Below, one piece after another: positions 6,225 through 13,478 of a stretch of 17,425 bases of DNA; the first letter of the stretch is position 1; every line of letters starts with the position of its first letter. Source of the stretch: JBFLYZ01 sp040756415 (lineage in GTDB: Bacteria > Bacteroidota > Bacteroidia > JADZBD01). The notes under the pieces were generated by a model. The model did no database searches and was not told where the DNA came from. It was given only the letters and a program-made list of their open reading frames with translations. Both the position numbers and the translations under genes were made by a program. The stretch lies in contig JBFLYZ010000069.1 of the NCBI GenBank assembly GCA_040756415.1, positions 1 through 17,425 on the forward strand, given 5' to 3'.

Positions 6225-7485
6225 GGATTGCTTTTGAGATGATAGCGGCAGCCTTTTTAAGGTCATCCCCGCTGTGCGCCCCGCTTACAAAACCCACCTC
6301 GTACCCCGAGGGGCCAAGGTAAACGCCATTTTCCAGCAGTTGGTGATACAGCTTTCTGAAATGCTGCATCGAACCGGCATCGATCTCTTCCGCGCTTTGT
6401 ATTTCTTCCCGGTTGGTGAACGCCATCCAGAAAATGGAACCAATGGAAAATATCCTGAGTCCATCGTGTTTGCCGATGGCGGAAACAAGGTCCGTTGTTT
6501 TTTTCTCAAGCGCATCGTAAAATCCCGGTTTCAGGCATTCCGTCAATTGGGCGATACCTGCCGCCATAGCCACCGGGTTGCCGCTCAGGGTACCCGCCTG
6601 GTAAACATCTCCTTCAGGAGAGATCTTTCCCATGATCTCAGCGCTGGCCCCGTACGCTCCCACGGGCAGGCCTCCGCCAATGATCTTTCCGTAGGTGATG
6701 ATATCGGGCTTAATGCCGTAATGCCCGGCCGCGCCCGTGAAACCTATCCTGAATCCCGAGATCACTTCATCGAAGATCATCAGGGTCTTATTCTCGGTGC
6801 AAATACCGCGCAGGAACTCCAGGTATTCCTTATCCTGTAAAAGCAGTCCGTTATTGGCCGGTATGGGTTCAATGATCAGGCAGGCGATCTGGTCTCTGAA
6901 CTCAGCGAATGCCTTCTGCACCGCCTCTTTGTTGTTCAGCGAAACCACGATGGTCTCCTTCACGAAGGCTTCCGGCACTCCGGCCGAAGAGGTATTGCCG
7001 AAAGTAACCAGCCCCGACCCCGCCTTTACCAGGAGGGAATCAGAATGGCCGTGATAGCAGCCTTCGAACTTAAGTATCTTGTTCCGTTTGGTATACCCTC
7101 TTGCCAGGCGTATGGCGCTCATCACCGCCTCGGTACCCGAGCTGACAAAACGTATCTTGTCAATAATCGGGTTATTGGACAGGATGAGCTCCGCCAGCTT
7201 ATTCTCCATCTCCGTTGGCGCCCCAAAGGAGCTGCCTTTCTCTACCGCGGCCTTAACGGCCTCCACTACGGCCGGGTGCGCATGCCCCAATATGAGCGGA
7301 CCCCAGGAGCAGCAAAAGTCAATGTATTCATTACCGTCAGCATCCCATATGCGTGCACCTTTGCCCCGCTCGATGAACAGGGGCGTGCCTCCAACTGAAC
7401 GGAATGCCCGTACGGGGGAATTGACGCCCCCGGGAAAATACTTCTTCGCTTTTTCAAAAAGCCTTTCCGACCTGTCTTTCTTCAT
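6217..7485 (-). CDS. hemL: Glutamate-1-semialdehyde 2,1-aminomutase
   Basis: This 422-residue PLP enzyme converts glutamate-1-semialdehyde to 5-aminolevulinate, the committed tetrapyrrole precursor in the C5 pathway. The N-terminus has FPGGVNSPVRAFRSVGGTP. RFVSSGTEAVMSAIRLARG binds the cofactor phosphate. YHGHSD and the DEVISGFR motif (about residues 239-246) are present. ITYGKIIGGGLPVGAYG holds the Schiff-base lysine Lys267. Length and motifs match class III aminotransferases of the GSA-aminomutase type. IEPIPANNG replaces the EPVAGN seen in proteobacterial enzymes, a form I associate with Bacteroidetes. It is transcribed from a promoter back to back with that of kynU. No other haem gene is in the window. 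Confidence 0.97.
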   Translation of the reverse strand: MKKDRSERLFEKAKKYFPGGVNSPVRAFRSVGGTPLFIERGKGARIWDADGNEYIDFCCSWGPLILGHAHPAVVEAVKAAVEKGSSFGAPTEMENKLAELILSNNPIIDKIRFVSSGTEAVMSAIRLARGYTKRNKILKFEGCYHGHSDSLLVKAGSGLVTFGNTSSAGVPEAFVKETIVVSLNNKEAVQKAFAEFRDQIACLIIEPIPANNGLLLQDKEYLEFLRGICTENKTLMIFDEVISGFRIGFTGAAGHYGIKPDIITYGKIIGGGLPVGAYGASAEIMGKISPEGDVYQAGTLSGNPVAMAAGIAQLTECLKPGFYDALEKKTTDLVSAIGKHDGLRIFSIGSIFWMAFTNREEIQSAEEIDAGSMQHFRKLYHQLLENGVYLGPSGYEVGFVSGAHSGDDLKKAAAIISKAIHA

Positions 7486-7499
7486 GTTGAATTGAGGTG

Positions 7500-7515
7500 C
7501 AAATATATATCTTTG
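7500..7515. promoter_or_regulatory. Back-to-back -7 elements of the divergent hemL and kynU promoters
   Basis: The 46-bp gap between hemL and kynU contains CAAATATA (7500-7507), which is TATATTTG for hemL on the minus strand. It is followed directly by TATCTTTG (7508-7515) for kynU on the plus strand. Both match TAnnTTTG and lie 15-17 bp from their start codons. Together they form an imperfect palindrome. For kynU, GTTG at 7486-7489, 18 bp upstream, is a fair -33. No -33 is evident for hemL. Confidence 0.6.
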
Positions 7516-7531
7516 CGCCTCTGCGTGAACT

Positions 7532-8842
7532 ATGATAAGATATGAAAATACAATTCAATTTGCCAGGGACCAGGATGCCAAAGACCCCCTGAAAAAGTTC
7601 CGCGAGCGCTTTTATTTCCCCATTGTAAACGGCAAAGAAGCCGTTTACTTTACCGGCAACTCCCTGGGCCTGCAGCCTAAGTCCGCCCAGGAATACGTAT
7701 TGCGCGAGCTGGAGGACTGGGCCACATTCGGTGTAGAGGGGCACTTTCATGCCCGCAAGCCCTGGTTCTCGTACCACGAGCAGTTTGCCGCACCTGTTTC
7801 CCGCATCGTTGGCGCTAAGCCCAGCGAGGTGGTGGTGATGAACCAGCTTACCAGCAACATCCATTTCCTTTTCGTTTCCTTTTACCGCCCTTCCCCATCG
7901 CGCTACAAGATACTTTGCGAGGCCAAGGCTTTTCCTTCGGATCAGTACGCCATCGAATCGCAGGTGAAGTTCCACGGCTATGATCCCGGAACAGCCATCA
8001 TCGAAGTGGCACCGCGCCCTGGGGAACACTGCATACGGCACGAGGACATACTTTCCGCAATAGATCAGCATAAGAATGAGCTGGCCCTGGTCTTTATCGG
8101 GGGCGTGAACTATTACAGCGGGCAGGTGTTCGACATGAAAGGCATTACCGAAGCCGGGCACAAGGCAGGTGCCGCGGTGGGGTTCGACCTGGCCCATGCC
8201 GCGGGTAACATTAAAATGGACCTGCACGCATGGAACGTTGATTTTGCCGCCTGGTGTACGTACAAATACCTTAATTCATTCGCAGGAAGCGTGGGCGGGG
8301 CCTTTGTTCACGAAAAACACCATGGCAAGGACCTGCCGGTCTTTGCCGGCTGGTGGGGCCATGACAAATCCACGCGTTTTAAAATGGAAAAGGGCTTTAA
8401 GCCCATACCCACCGCTGAAGCCTGGCAGGTAAGCAACGCGCCAGTTCTTTCCATGGCCGCCCATAAGGCCGCTGTTGAAATTTTCGATGAGGCCGGCATG
8501 GATGCGCTGGTCGAAAAAAGCAAAAGGCTTACCGGATACCTGGATTACATCATCCGTTCGGTAAGCGACAGTCCGGCCAGCGGGACAGGCAGGCTCGAGA
8601 TCATCACGCCAGAAGAAAGAGGATGCCAGCTCAGCATTATAGCCCATGGCATGGAAAAAGGCCTGCATGAAAAGCTCACGGCCGCGGGGGTGATCTCGGA
8701 TTGGAGGGAAGCCAACCTGCCTTCCGACACGCAGGGCGGCCGGCAACGGCAGGCAGGCGTGATCCGCTGCGCACCTGTGCCTTTATACAATTCCTTCGAA
8801 GATGTGTACCGCTTCGGAGAAGCGTTGAAACAATGCATCTAG
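7532..8842 (+). CDS. kynU: Kynureninase
   Basis: This 436-residue PLP-dependent hydrolase cleaves kynurenine or 3-hydroxykynurenine to (3-hydroxy)anthranilate and alanine. Visible family features are FTGNSLGLQPKSA near residues 36-48, HFHARKPWFSYHEQF, VVVMNQLTSNIHFL and GFDLAHAAGN. WCTYKYLNSFAGSVGGAFVHE carries the PLP lysine Lys245. The WWGHD and MEKGFKPIPTAEAWQVSN segments of the substrate/cofactor region follow. The length is normal. It may serve tryptophan breakdown or de novo NAD synthesis by the quinolinate route, but no other kynurenine-pathway gene is here. The stop is TAG, which confirms that TAG terminates in this genome. Two small genes follow within 5 bp and are probably in the same transcript. 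Confidence 0.96.
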   Translation: MIRYENTIQFARDQDAKDPLKKFRERFYFPIVNGKEAVYFTGNSLGLQPKSAQEYVLRELEDWATFGVEGHFHARKPWFSYHEQFAAPVSRIVGAKPSEVVVMNQLTSNIHFLFVSFYRPSPSRYKILCEAKAFPSDQYAIESQVKFHGYDPGTAIIEVAPRPGEHCIRHEDILSAIDQHKNELALVFIGGVNYYSGQVFDMKGITEAGHKAGAAVGFDLAHAAGNIKMDLHAWNVDFAAWCTYKYLNSFAGSVGGAFVHEKHHGKDLPVFAGWWGHDKSTRFKMEKGFKPIPTAEAWQVSNAPVLSMAAHKAAVEIFDEAGMDALVEKSKRLTGYLDYIIRSVSDSPASGTGRLEIITPEERGCQLSIIAHGMEKGLHEKLTAAGVISDWREANLPSDTQGGRQRQAGVIRCAPVPLYNSFEDVYRFGEALKQCI

Positions 8843-8846
8843 TGCC

Positions 8847-9062
8847 ATGAGGGCAAAAAAGGCATTGGTCCCGATCGCCCCCGACCTGGCGGATGCCCTG
8901 GAAAAGAACAAGAAGGCAAAAGCCATCTTTGAAAAATATCCTCCTTCGCATAAGCGCGCGTGGATCGAATACATCGATGAAGCCAAAAAACCCGGCACCC
9001 GCGCAGCGAGGATACAAAAAGCGATAAGGGATATTCTCGAAGCAGGATTAAACTACCGCTGA
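8847..9062 (+). CDS. Small OmdA/YdeI C-terminal-domain protein
   Basis: The 71-residue product spans little more than one OmdA (bacteriocin-protection, YdeI or OmpD-associated) domain: P-DL-x-ALEKNKKAKAIFEKYPPSHKRAWIEYIDEAKKPGTRAARI. The SHKR...I.EAK.P.TR..RI pattern is typical. Full-length YdeI proteins are nearly three times longer, so this is the C-terminal module alone. The function is poorly defined even for the family. It starts 4 bp after the kynU stop and is followed after 1 bp by the SRPBCC gene, so the three are likely co-transcribed. Confidence 0.85.
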   Translation: MRAKKALVPIAPDLADALEKNKKAKAIFEKYPPSHKRAWIEYIDEAKKPGTRAARIQKAIRDILEAGLNYR

Positions 9063-9063
9063 T

Positions 9064-9516
9064 ATGAAGTTCACGAACAGGACCATTGTCAAAACCCGAA
9101 CCCTCAGCAGCGATGCGAAGACCCTGTGGAGCAGATGGAGCACGCATGAGGGATTGAAAACTTTCCTTGGCCGCGATAATAAGATAGAGCTCCATCCGGG
9201 CGGTGCCTTTGAAATCTATTTCCTCATGGACAATCCTTATGGCGCCCGCGGTTCGGAGGGATGCAGGGTATTGGCGTACATTCCGGAAAAAATGATCGCT
9301 TTTTCTTGGAACGCGCCTCCGTATATGCCTTTTATAAGGAGCCACGAGCATAAAACCGCTGTAGCCGTTCTTTTCGAAGAGGCGGGCCCGGACATGACGC
9401 GCCTTACATTATCGCACCACGGCTGGCCGGAGGGAAAGGAGTGGGATGAGGCCTTTACTTATTTTGATTCGGCCTGGGACCAGGTGCTGAACGGGCTGGA
9501 AAAAAGCCTGGCCTGA
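9064..9516 (+). CDS. SRPBCC-domain protein, AHSA1-like
   Basis: The 150-residue protein has the sequence course of an SRPBCC/AHSA1 domain: an initial VKTRTLSSDAKTLWSRWSTHEGLKTFLG, a central GGAFEIYF strand, and a C-terminal helix with HHGWPEG...YFDSAWDQVLNGLEKSL. Such proteins bind hydrophobic ligands in a helix-grip cavity or act as Hsp90-activator-like folds, and the ligand cannot be read from sequence. It is the third gene of the kynU unit. Its TGA stop directly abuts the gldD stop of the opposite strand (TGATCA at 9514-9519), leaving no room for a classical terminator. Confidence 0.88.
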   Translation: MKFTNRTIVKTRTLSSDAKTLWSRWSTHEGLKTFLGRDNKIELHPGGAFEIYFLMDNPYGARGSEGCRVLAYIPEKMIAFSWNAPPYMPFIRSHEHKTAVAVLFEEAGPDMTRLTLSHHGWPEGKEWDEAFTYFDSAWDQVLNGLEKSLA

Positions 9517-10143
9517 TCATTCCTTCCATTCAAAGGTCTCTATCATCTTAAAGATGTCCTCTTTCAGGAATTCGTAGACCGGTGCCAGCGAATCCGCGTT
9601 GGGCCGGGCGTAGAAGTACAGCGCTCCGCGCATAAAATGCCGCGTGCTGTCGGTGAGGTAGAACTGCAATGATGAAGCGGTATTGCCTCCGAACTCATAG
9701 ATCAGCCCATATACGCGGGCTGAATCATTGATCACCGGGCTTTCGCGCATGGCGTTGGCCTTTACCTGGTGCTGCACGGCCATGTGCCGCGATTGCTCCA
9801 GCAGGCTGTCGAGGTTCCTGTTCACAGGCTTATAGCTCAGGTAGAGCCGGGCTTTGAACTGCTTGTAATTGATGTCGATCCAGCAGGGTTCAGGCCGGCT
9901 GCCATGGCCGGGCTCCACAACGGAATAAGCGGGGTAAACAAAACGGTAGGGGCATTCTCCCTCATAACGTATATATTCTTTTGACGGAAGATCGATACGG
10001 AAATAACCCGGAGGGCGCGGAGTGACCCCATCAGCGCCTCCGCATGAAAAAAGGCCTGCCAGCAAAAATACCGCGAACCAATAAAGCAGGTTACAGCGCC
10101 CGAGACTTCCTATCGTAGTTTGTTTGCTCATCTGTTCAGTCAT
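9517..10143 (-). CDS. gldD: Gliding motility/T9SS-associated lipoprotein GldD
   Basis: The 208-residue product has a lipoprotein signal ending LLAGLFSC, with Cys34 as the expected lipid-attachment site. The mature part has PRPPGYFRIDLPSKEY, YRFVYPAYS and PCWIDINYKQFKARLYLSY, followed by FGGNTASSLQFYLTDSTRHFMRGALYF. This pattern is characteristic of GldD. GldD is an accessory lipoprotein needed for gliding and T9SS function in Flavobacterium, and it is encoded next to GldE, as here. The gene overlaps gldE by 8 bp (ATGACTGA). An internal ATG four codons later is an alternative start. The cargo-type gene at the left edge shows that T9SS substrates exist in this genome. Confidence 0.93.
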   Translation of the reverse strand: MTEQMSKQTTIGSLGRCNLLYWFAVFLLAGLFSCGGADGVTPRPPGYFRIDLPSKEYIRYEGECPYRFVYPAYSVVEPGHGSRPEPCWIDINYKQFKARLYLSYKPVNRNLDSLLEQSRHMAVQHQVKANAMRESPVINDSARVYGLIYEFGGNTASSLQFYLTDSTRHFMRGALYFYARPNADSLAPVYEFLKEDIFKMIETFEWKE

Positions 10144-11467
10144 TCGGCAAAGTTACCTTAACCCGTTTGATCCTCCGCATATCGGCCGACTCGATCGTAA
10201 ATACAAAATCCCTGAACCTTATCTCTTCGCCCTTCCTGGGGATACTGCCGGTGAACTCCAGGATGAATCCCGCCAGGGTATCCGCATCGCCTTTGTTATT
10301 TTCGAACGTATCGCTTTCCAGTGCAAGTATCCTGCACAGGTCGTTGAGCTGTATCTTGCCCTCGAACACGTAGTTGTGATCATCCAGCTTGCTGTAAACG
10401 ATATCGTCATCGTCAAATTCGTCATTGATCTCCCCCACGATCTCTTCGATGATATCTTCGAGCGTCACGATGCCTGAAGTGCCTCCATACTCGTCTACCA
10501 CGATTGCCAGGTGGATCTGCTTGCTCTGGAACTCGCGCAGCAGGTCATCGATCATTTTATTCTCCGGAACGAAAAAAGGCTCGCGCAGCATCTGCTGCCA
10601 GGCAAAATCATCACCGCTGTCGAGGTAGGGAAGCATATCCTTGATGTACAGCACCCCCTCGATCTTATCGAGCGTATTGCGGTAAACCGGCACGCGTGAA
10701 AAGCCGGAGTTCTGGATCTGCCTGATCAGCTCGGTGAATGGAGTACCGTACTCGAATGCCACCATATCCATCCTGGGCTTCATGATCTGGCTTACATCCA
10801 TGTTGCCGAACTTCACGATGCCTTTGAGCAGTCGTTTCTCCGTCTCCGTGGTTTTGCCCGTATCCGTGATCTCCAGCGCGTGCGATAGCTCCTCGGTGGA
10901 TATGCTCACTCCGCGCTTTTTAACGCGCTTATCGACAAAGCGGGCCAAGGCAACGAGCAGGCTGCTTACCGGCCAGAAGATGTTGCGGATGACCACCAGC
11001 GGGAAGACCATGAACGAGGCCACTTTTACCGGGTAGCGGTTGGCATATACGATGGGGATGATCTCTGCGAACAGCAGAATGAGGAAGGTCACCGCGATGA
11101 CCTGTATGGCAAACCCCAGGCCGGGATTATTGCTGAAATCGAATAGCTCGTCCATGATATATTCCGATATGACCACCGCACCGATGTTCAGGAAGTTGAT
11201 CCCGATCAGTTGGGTGGCCAGCAGGCGCTTGGGTTTCTCGAGCAGCTCGAGTATGGTACGGCTGGTGCGCGTTTCGCTTTTCCTGAGCTGATCGAGTTCA
11301 GTGGGATCGAGCGCGAAGAAAGCGGCCTCGGAGGCCGAGATCAGCGCAGAACAGGTCAGCAGAACGCACATAATGCCAATCAGTACGGCAATATCTGCGG
11401 TGAACGGCTTGACCGTAAAGGCTAACTGCAGAAAACCAAGGCAACTATAAGGATCGGGGTTTTCCAA
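10136..11467 (-). CDS. gldE: Gliding motility-associated membrane protein GldE (CNNM/CBS family)
   Basis: The 443-residue protein has a DUF21/CNNM transmembrane domain at about residues 20-200, with SASEAAFFALDP in its first part. A CBS pair with MKPRMDMVAFEYGTP at its entry follows, with VVDEYGGTSGIVTLEDIIEEIVGEI in the second CBS. The C-terminal CorC/HlyC-type domain ends ADMRRIKRVKVTLPND. The family includes Mg2+/Co2+ efflux proteins. The Bacteroidetes member next to gldD is GldE, which acts with GldD in gliding and T9SS. The start appears to be TTG at 11467, because the first ATG (codon 33) would cut the first transmembrane helix and no ATG lies between there and the in-frame stop just upstream. 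It lies 7 bp after ssb and overlaps gldD by 8 bp. Confidence 0.93.
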   Translation of the reverse strand: MENPDPYSCLGFLQLAFTVKPFTADIAVLIGIMCVLLTCSALISASEAAFFALDPTELDQLRKSETRTSRTILELLEKPKRLLATQLIGINFLNIGAVVISEYIMDELFDFSNNPGLGFAIQVIAVTFLILLFAEIIPIVYANRYPVKVASFMVFPLVVIRNIFWPVSSLLVALARFVDKRVKKRGVSISTEELSHALEITDTGKTTETEKRLLKGIVKFGNMDVSQIMKPRMDMVAFEYGTPFTELIRQIQNSGFSRVPVYRNTLDKIEGVLYIKDMLPYLDSGDDFAWQQMLREPFFVPENKMIDDLLREFQSKQIHLAIVVDEYGGTSGIVTLEDIIEEIVGEINDEFDDDDIVYSKLDDHNYVFEGKIQLNDLCRILALESDTFENNKGDADTLAGFILEFTGSIPRKGEEIRFRDFVFTIESADMRRIKRVKVTLPND

Positions 11468-11474
11468 TTTTCAA

Positions 11475-11894
11475 TCAGAAAGGCAGATCGTCAGAACCAT
11501 TATTGACAACAGGCTGCGTGTCGCGCTGCTGGTTCTGCTGGTTATTGTTCTCTTCGCTGGCTCTCGGCTTGCCCAGCATGGTAAAAGATTCGCCCACCAC
11601 CTCGGTGGTATAACGCTTATTCCCCTCCTTGTCCTCCCACGAACGGGTACGCAGCTTTCCTTCCAGGTAGATCTGCGATCCTTTTTTCAGGTATTTCTCC
11701 GCCACATCGGCCAGGCCGCGCCACAACACGATATTATGCCATTCGGTCTGCTCCTGCCTTTGCCCGTTCTTATCCTTATAGGTTTCGGTAGTGGCCAGAG
11801 GAAAGTTGCAAACCGTAGCTCCCCCTTCCAGGTGCCGAACTTCGGGATCCTTGCCCAGGTTACCGATAAGAATTACTTTGTTTACGCCTGCCAT
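11475..11894 (-). CDS. ssb: Single-stranded DNA-binding protein
   Basis: The 139-residue SSB has an OB fold over about residues 1-105. It shows NKVILIGNLGKDPEVR, FPLATTETYKDKNG and TEWHNIVLWRGLADVAEKYLKKGSQIYLEGKLRTRSWED. A short Gln/Asn-rich linker follows. The acidic tip DDLPF recruits repair and replication partners. The frame extends 17 codons upstream of the ATG at 11894, but that extension contains the promoter (11916-11946) and departs from the family N-terminus, so I place the start at 11894. It is followed after 7 bp by gldE. The order mutY-ssb-gldE-gldD is a known Bacteroidetes arrangement. Confidence 0.97.
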   Translation of the reverse strand: MAGVNKVILIGNLGKDPEVRHLEGGATVCNFPLATTETYKDKNGQRQEQTEWHNIVLWRGLADVAEKYLKKGSQIYLEGKLRTRSWEDKEGNKRYTTEVVGESFTMLGKPRASEENNNQQNQQRDTQPVVNNGSDDLPF

Positions 11895-11915
11895 AAAAAA
11901 TCCTTTTTCTAAAAT

Positions 11916-11946
11916 CAAAGGTAAGAAAAAGGGAGAAAGGTACAAA
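11916..11946 (-). promoter_or_regulatory. ssb-gldE-gldD promoter at the mutY/ssb junction
   Basis: On the minus strand TTTG (11946-11943) is followed after 19 bp by TACCTTTG (11923-11916), a full match to the Bacteroidetes consensus. The -33 begins immediately after the mutY stop (11949-11947). The leader to the ssb ATG would be about 15-20 nt. This suggests that ssb, gldE and gldD can be expressed independently of mutY. Confidence 0.78.
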
Positions 11947-12978
11947 TCAGGGATGCGCCTGCAGGTACTTTTCGATCAGGCGGGGAAGCGCCAGCTTTGA
12001 AGATGCCGGTGTAAGCCCGCTCACAGCGGGCCGGCCTTTAAGGCTTACCTCTATAAAAACAGCGTGCAGGTGCTGGTGGCTCAGCACGTGTTTGTACACC
12101 CCCGATACGGACCTGACCAGGAATTTCTTTCCGCCCAGCAGCTCGCGTGTTTCTTTGAGGCCGAGCAGCTTGTTCACCGGTACGTTTTTTTCTTTTTCAA
12201 CCAGGGGAAAATCGTAGAGGCCTTTCCAGATATCGCTCTCTTTCCGTCTCCTGAGCAGGGGCTTGCCGCGATGGCGCAAAACAAAGTAGTAGAAATGCCT
12301 GTTGCGCACATTGGCCTTTTTGCCTTTTACCGGCAGGCGCTCCACCAGCTTGCCCGAGTAGGCCGCACAGGAGGCGCTCAAGGGGCATACGGCACATGCA
12401 GGATTCCTTGGTATGCATTGCCGCGCGCCAAATTCCATAATAGCCTGGTTGAAAAGCCCGGGCCTCTCCTTATCCAGCAGGTCAGCGGCAAGCGAATAGA
12501 ACTGCTTTTTGCCCCTTGCTGAATCCACGGGAGTACGTATGCCGTAATAACGCGATAGCAGCCTGTATACATTGCCGTCAACAACAGGTTTAGGTTCATT
12601 GTAGGCAAAGGAAGCTATAGCCCCTGCCGTATACTGGCCTATACCCTTCAGGCGGATCAGCCCATCATAGGTATCCGGGAAAATACCTTTGTATTCTTTT
12701 ACAACGAGGCGGGCTGTGGCATGCAGGTTTCGGGCACGGGAATAATAGCCCAGGCCCTGCCAGAGTTTAAGCACTTCTTTTTCAGAAGCTTCTGCGAGAT
12801 CGAATACTGTAGGATAGCGTTCAGTGAACCTTACATAATAAGGTAAGCCCTGTTCAACGCGGGTTTGCTGCAATATGATTTCCGAAAGCCAGATCAGGTA
12901 AGGATCGCGGGTGTGCCTCCAGGGCAGATCGCGCTTATGTTCCTGGTACCAGTCTATCAATACGTGGGAGAGCTTCAT
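11947..12978 (-). CDS. mutY: A/G-specific adenine DNA glycosylase
   Basis: The 343-residue MutY removes adenine mispaired with 8-oxoguanine. The N-terminal domain has DLPWR, then SEIILQQT with catalytic Glu33. The helix-hairpin-helix LKGIGQYTAGAIASFAY is followed by VVDGNV with Asp134. The [4Fe-4S] ligands are Cys188, Cys195, Cys198 and Cys204, spaced C-x6-C-x2-C-x5-C. A NUDIX-like 8-oxoG-recognition domain follows from about residue 225 (HFYYFVLRHRGKPLLRRR, WKGLYDFPLVE). I use ATG at 12978. A TTG three codons upstream also lies in frame, but it overlaps a possible -7 element (TAACTTTG, 12992-12985), which would make the transcript nearly leaderless from this ATG. Confidence 0.96.
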   Translation of the reverse strand: MKLSHVLIDWYQEHKRDLPWRHTRDPYLIWLSEIILQQTRVEQGLPYYVRFTERYPTVFDLAEASEKEVLKLWQGLGYYSRARNLHATARLVVKEYKGIFPDTYDGLIRLKGIGQYTAGAIASFAYNEPKPVVDGNVYRLLSRYYGIRTPVDSARGKKQFYSLAADLLDKERPGLFNQAIMEFGARQCIPRNPACAVCPLSASCAAYSGKLVERLPVKGKKANVRNRHFYYFVLRHRGKPLLRRRKESDIWKGLYDFPLVEKEKNVPVNKLLGLKETRELLGGKKFLVRSVSGVYKHVLSHQHLHAVFIEVSLKGRPAVSGLTPASSKLALPRLIEKYLQAHP

Positions 12979-12984
12979 TTTGCG

Positions 12985-12992
12985 CAAAGTTA
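12985..12992 (-). promoter_or_regulatory. Candidate -7 element for mutY
   Basis: TAACTTTG on the minus strand fits TAnnTTTG and ends 7 bp before the mutY ATG at 12978, so the message would be nearly leaderless. CAAA complements (TTTG) upstream are 13 and 30 bp away, neither at the usual 19-21 bp, so this is tentative. Confidence 0.4.
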
Positions 12993-13088
12993 ATTAAGAT
13001 AGTGGCAAAAAGACTATACTCGCAAAAGAGATAACATACTGATTATCAACAACAAAATTGCTCTCCAGGCCTTATCTTAAACACACAT

Positions 13089-13119
13089 TTTGTAATTTCC
13101 TCAAAAAGGACTAGTTTTG
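13089..13119 (+). promoter_or_regulatory. Promoter of the HU-TPR-basic protein-rng cluster
   Basis: TTTG at 13089-13092 is followed after 19 bp by TAGTTTTG at 13112-13119, matching the Bacteroidetes consensus exactly. The predicted leader to the HU ATG at 13176 is about 50 nt and AT-rich. Confidence 0.8.
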
Positions 13120-13175
13120 CACCCTTAAAAAATTGAAATTCAATCATATCAGTAAAAGTTAAACTACTCGGTAAA

Positions 13176-13478
13176 ATGACAAAAGCAGAAATTGTAAACA
13201 AGATCGCAGAAAAAACAGGAATAGAAAAAGTGGCTGTGCAAACGGCTGTAGAGGCATTTATGAGTGCTGTAAAACAGTCGGTTAGCGAAGGCCAAAGCGT
13301 TTATTTGCGCGGTTTCGGCAGCTTTATCCCCAAAAAACGGGCTGAGAAGACCGGACGAAATATTTCCAAGAACACTACCATCATCATTCCAGCGCATCAC
13401 ATTCCCGCATTCAAACCCGCAAAGGTGTTTGTGGAGAAAGTAAAGAAGAATGTGCCGGTGACCGGTGAGAATAAGTAA
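13176..13478 (+). CDS. HU/IHF-family nucleoid DNA-binding protein
   Basis: The 100-residue protein matches the HU/IHF fold from end to end: two N-terminal helices (MTKAEIVNKIAEKTGIEKV...), SVYLRGFGSF at 41-50, the beta-arm region, and the IPAFKPAKVF closing helix. It should act as a DNA-bending dimer in the nucleoid. The arm tip normally reads RNPxTG with an intercalating proline near residue 63. Here residues 61-65 are RNISK, so that proline is absent, as I recall for this Bacteroidetes subgroup. A 10-residue Lys-rich tail extends the C-terminus. It is the first gene after a strong promoter, and its stop overlaps the next start (TAATG). Confidence 0.95.
   Translation: MTKAEIVNKIAEKTGIEKVAVQTAVEAFMSAVKQSVSEGQSVYLRGFGSFIPKKRAEKTGRNISKNTTIIIPAHHIPAFKPAKVFVEKVKKNVPVTGENK

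Noticed and set aside
7454..8227. 257-codon frame antisense to kynU
   Set aside because: It runs across the hemL/kynU promoter region and the conserved kynU N-terminal half, and it shows no domain.
13043..13051. DnaA-box-like TTATCAACA upstream of HU
   Set aside because: It has one mismatch to TTATCCACA and is a single copy. I see no cluster of boxes, no AT-rich unwinding region of note and no dnaA/dnaN neighbour, so an origin is not supported.
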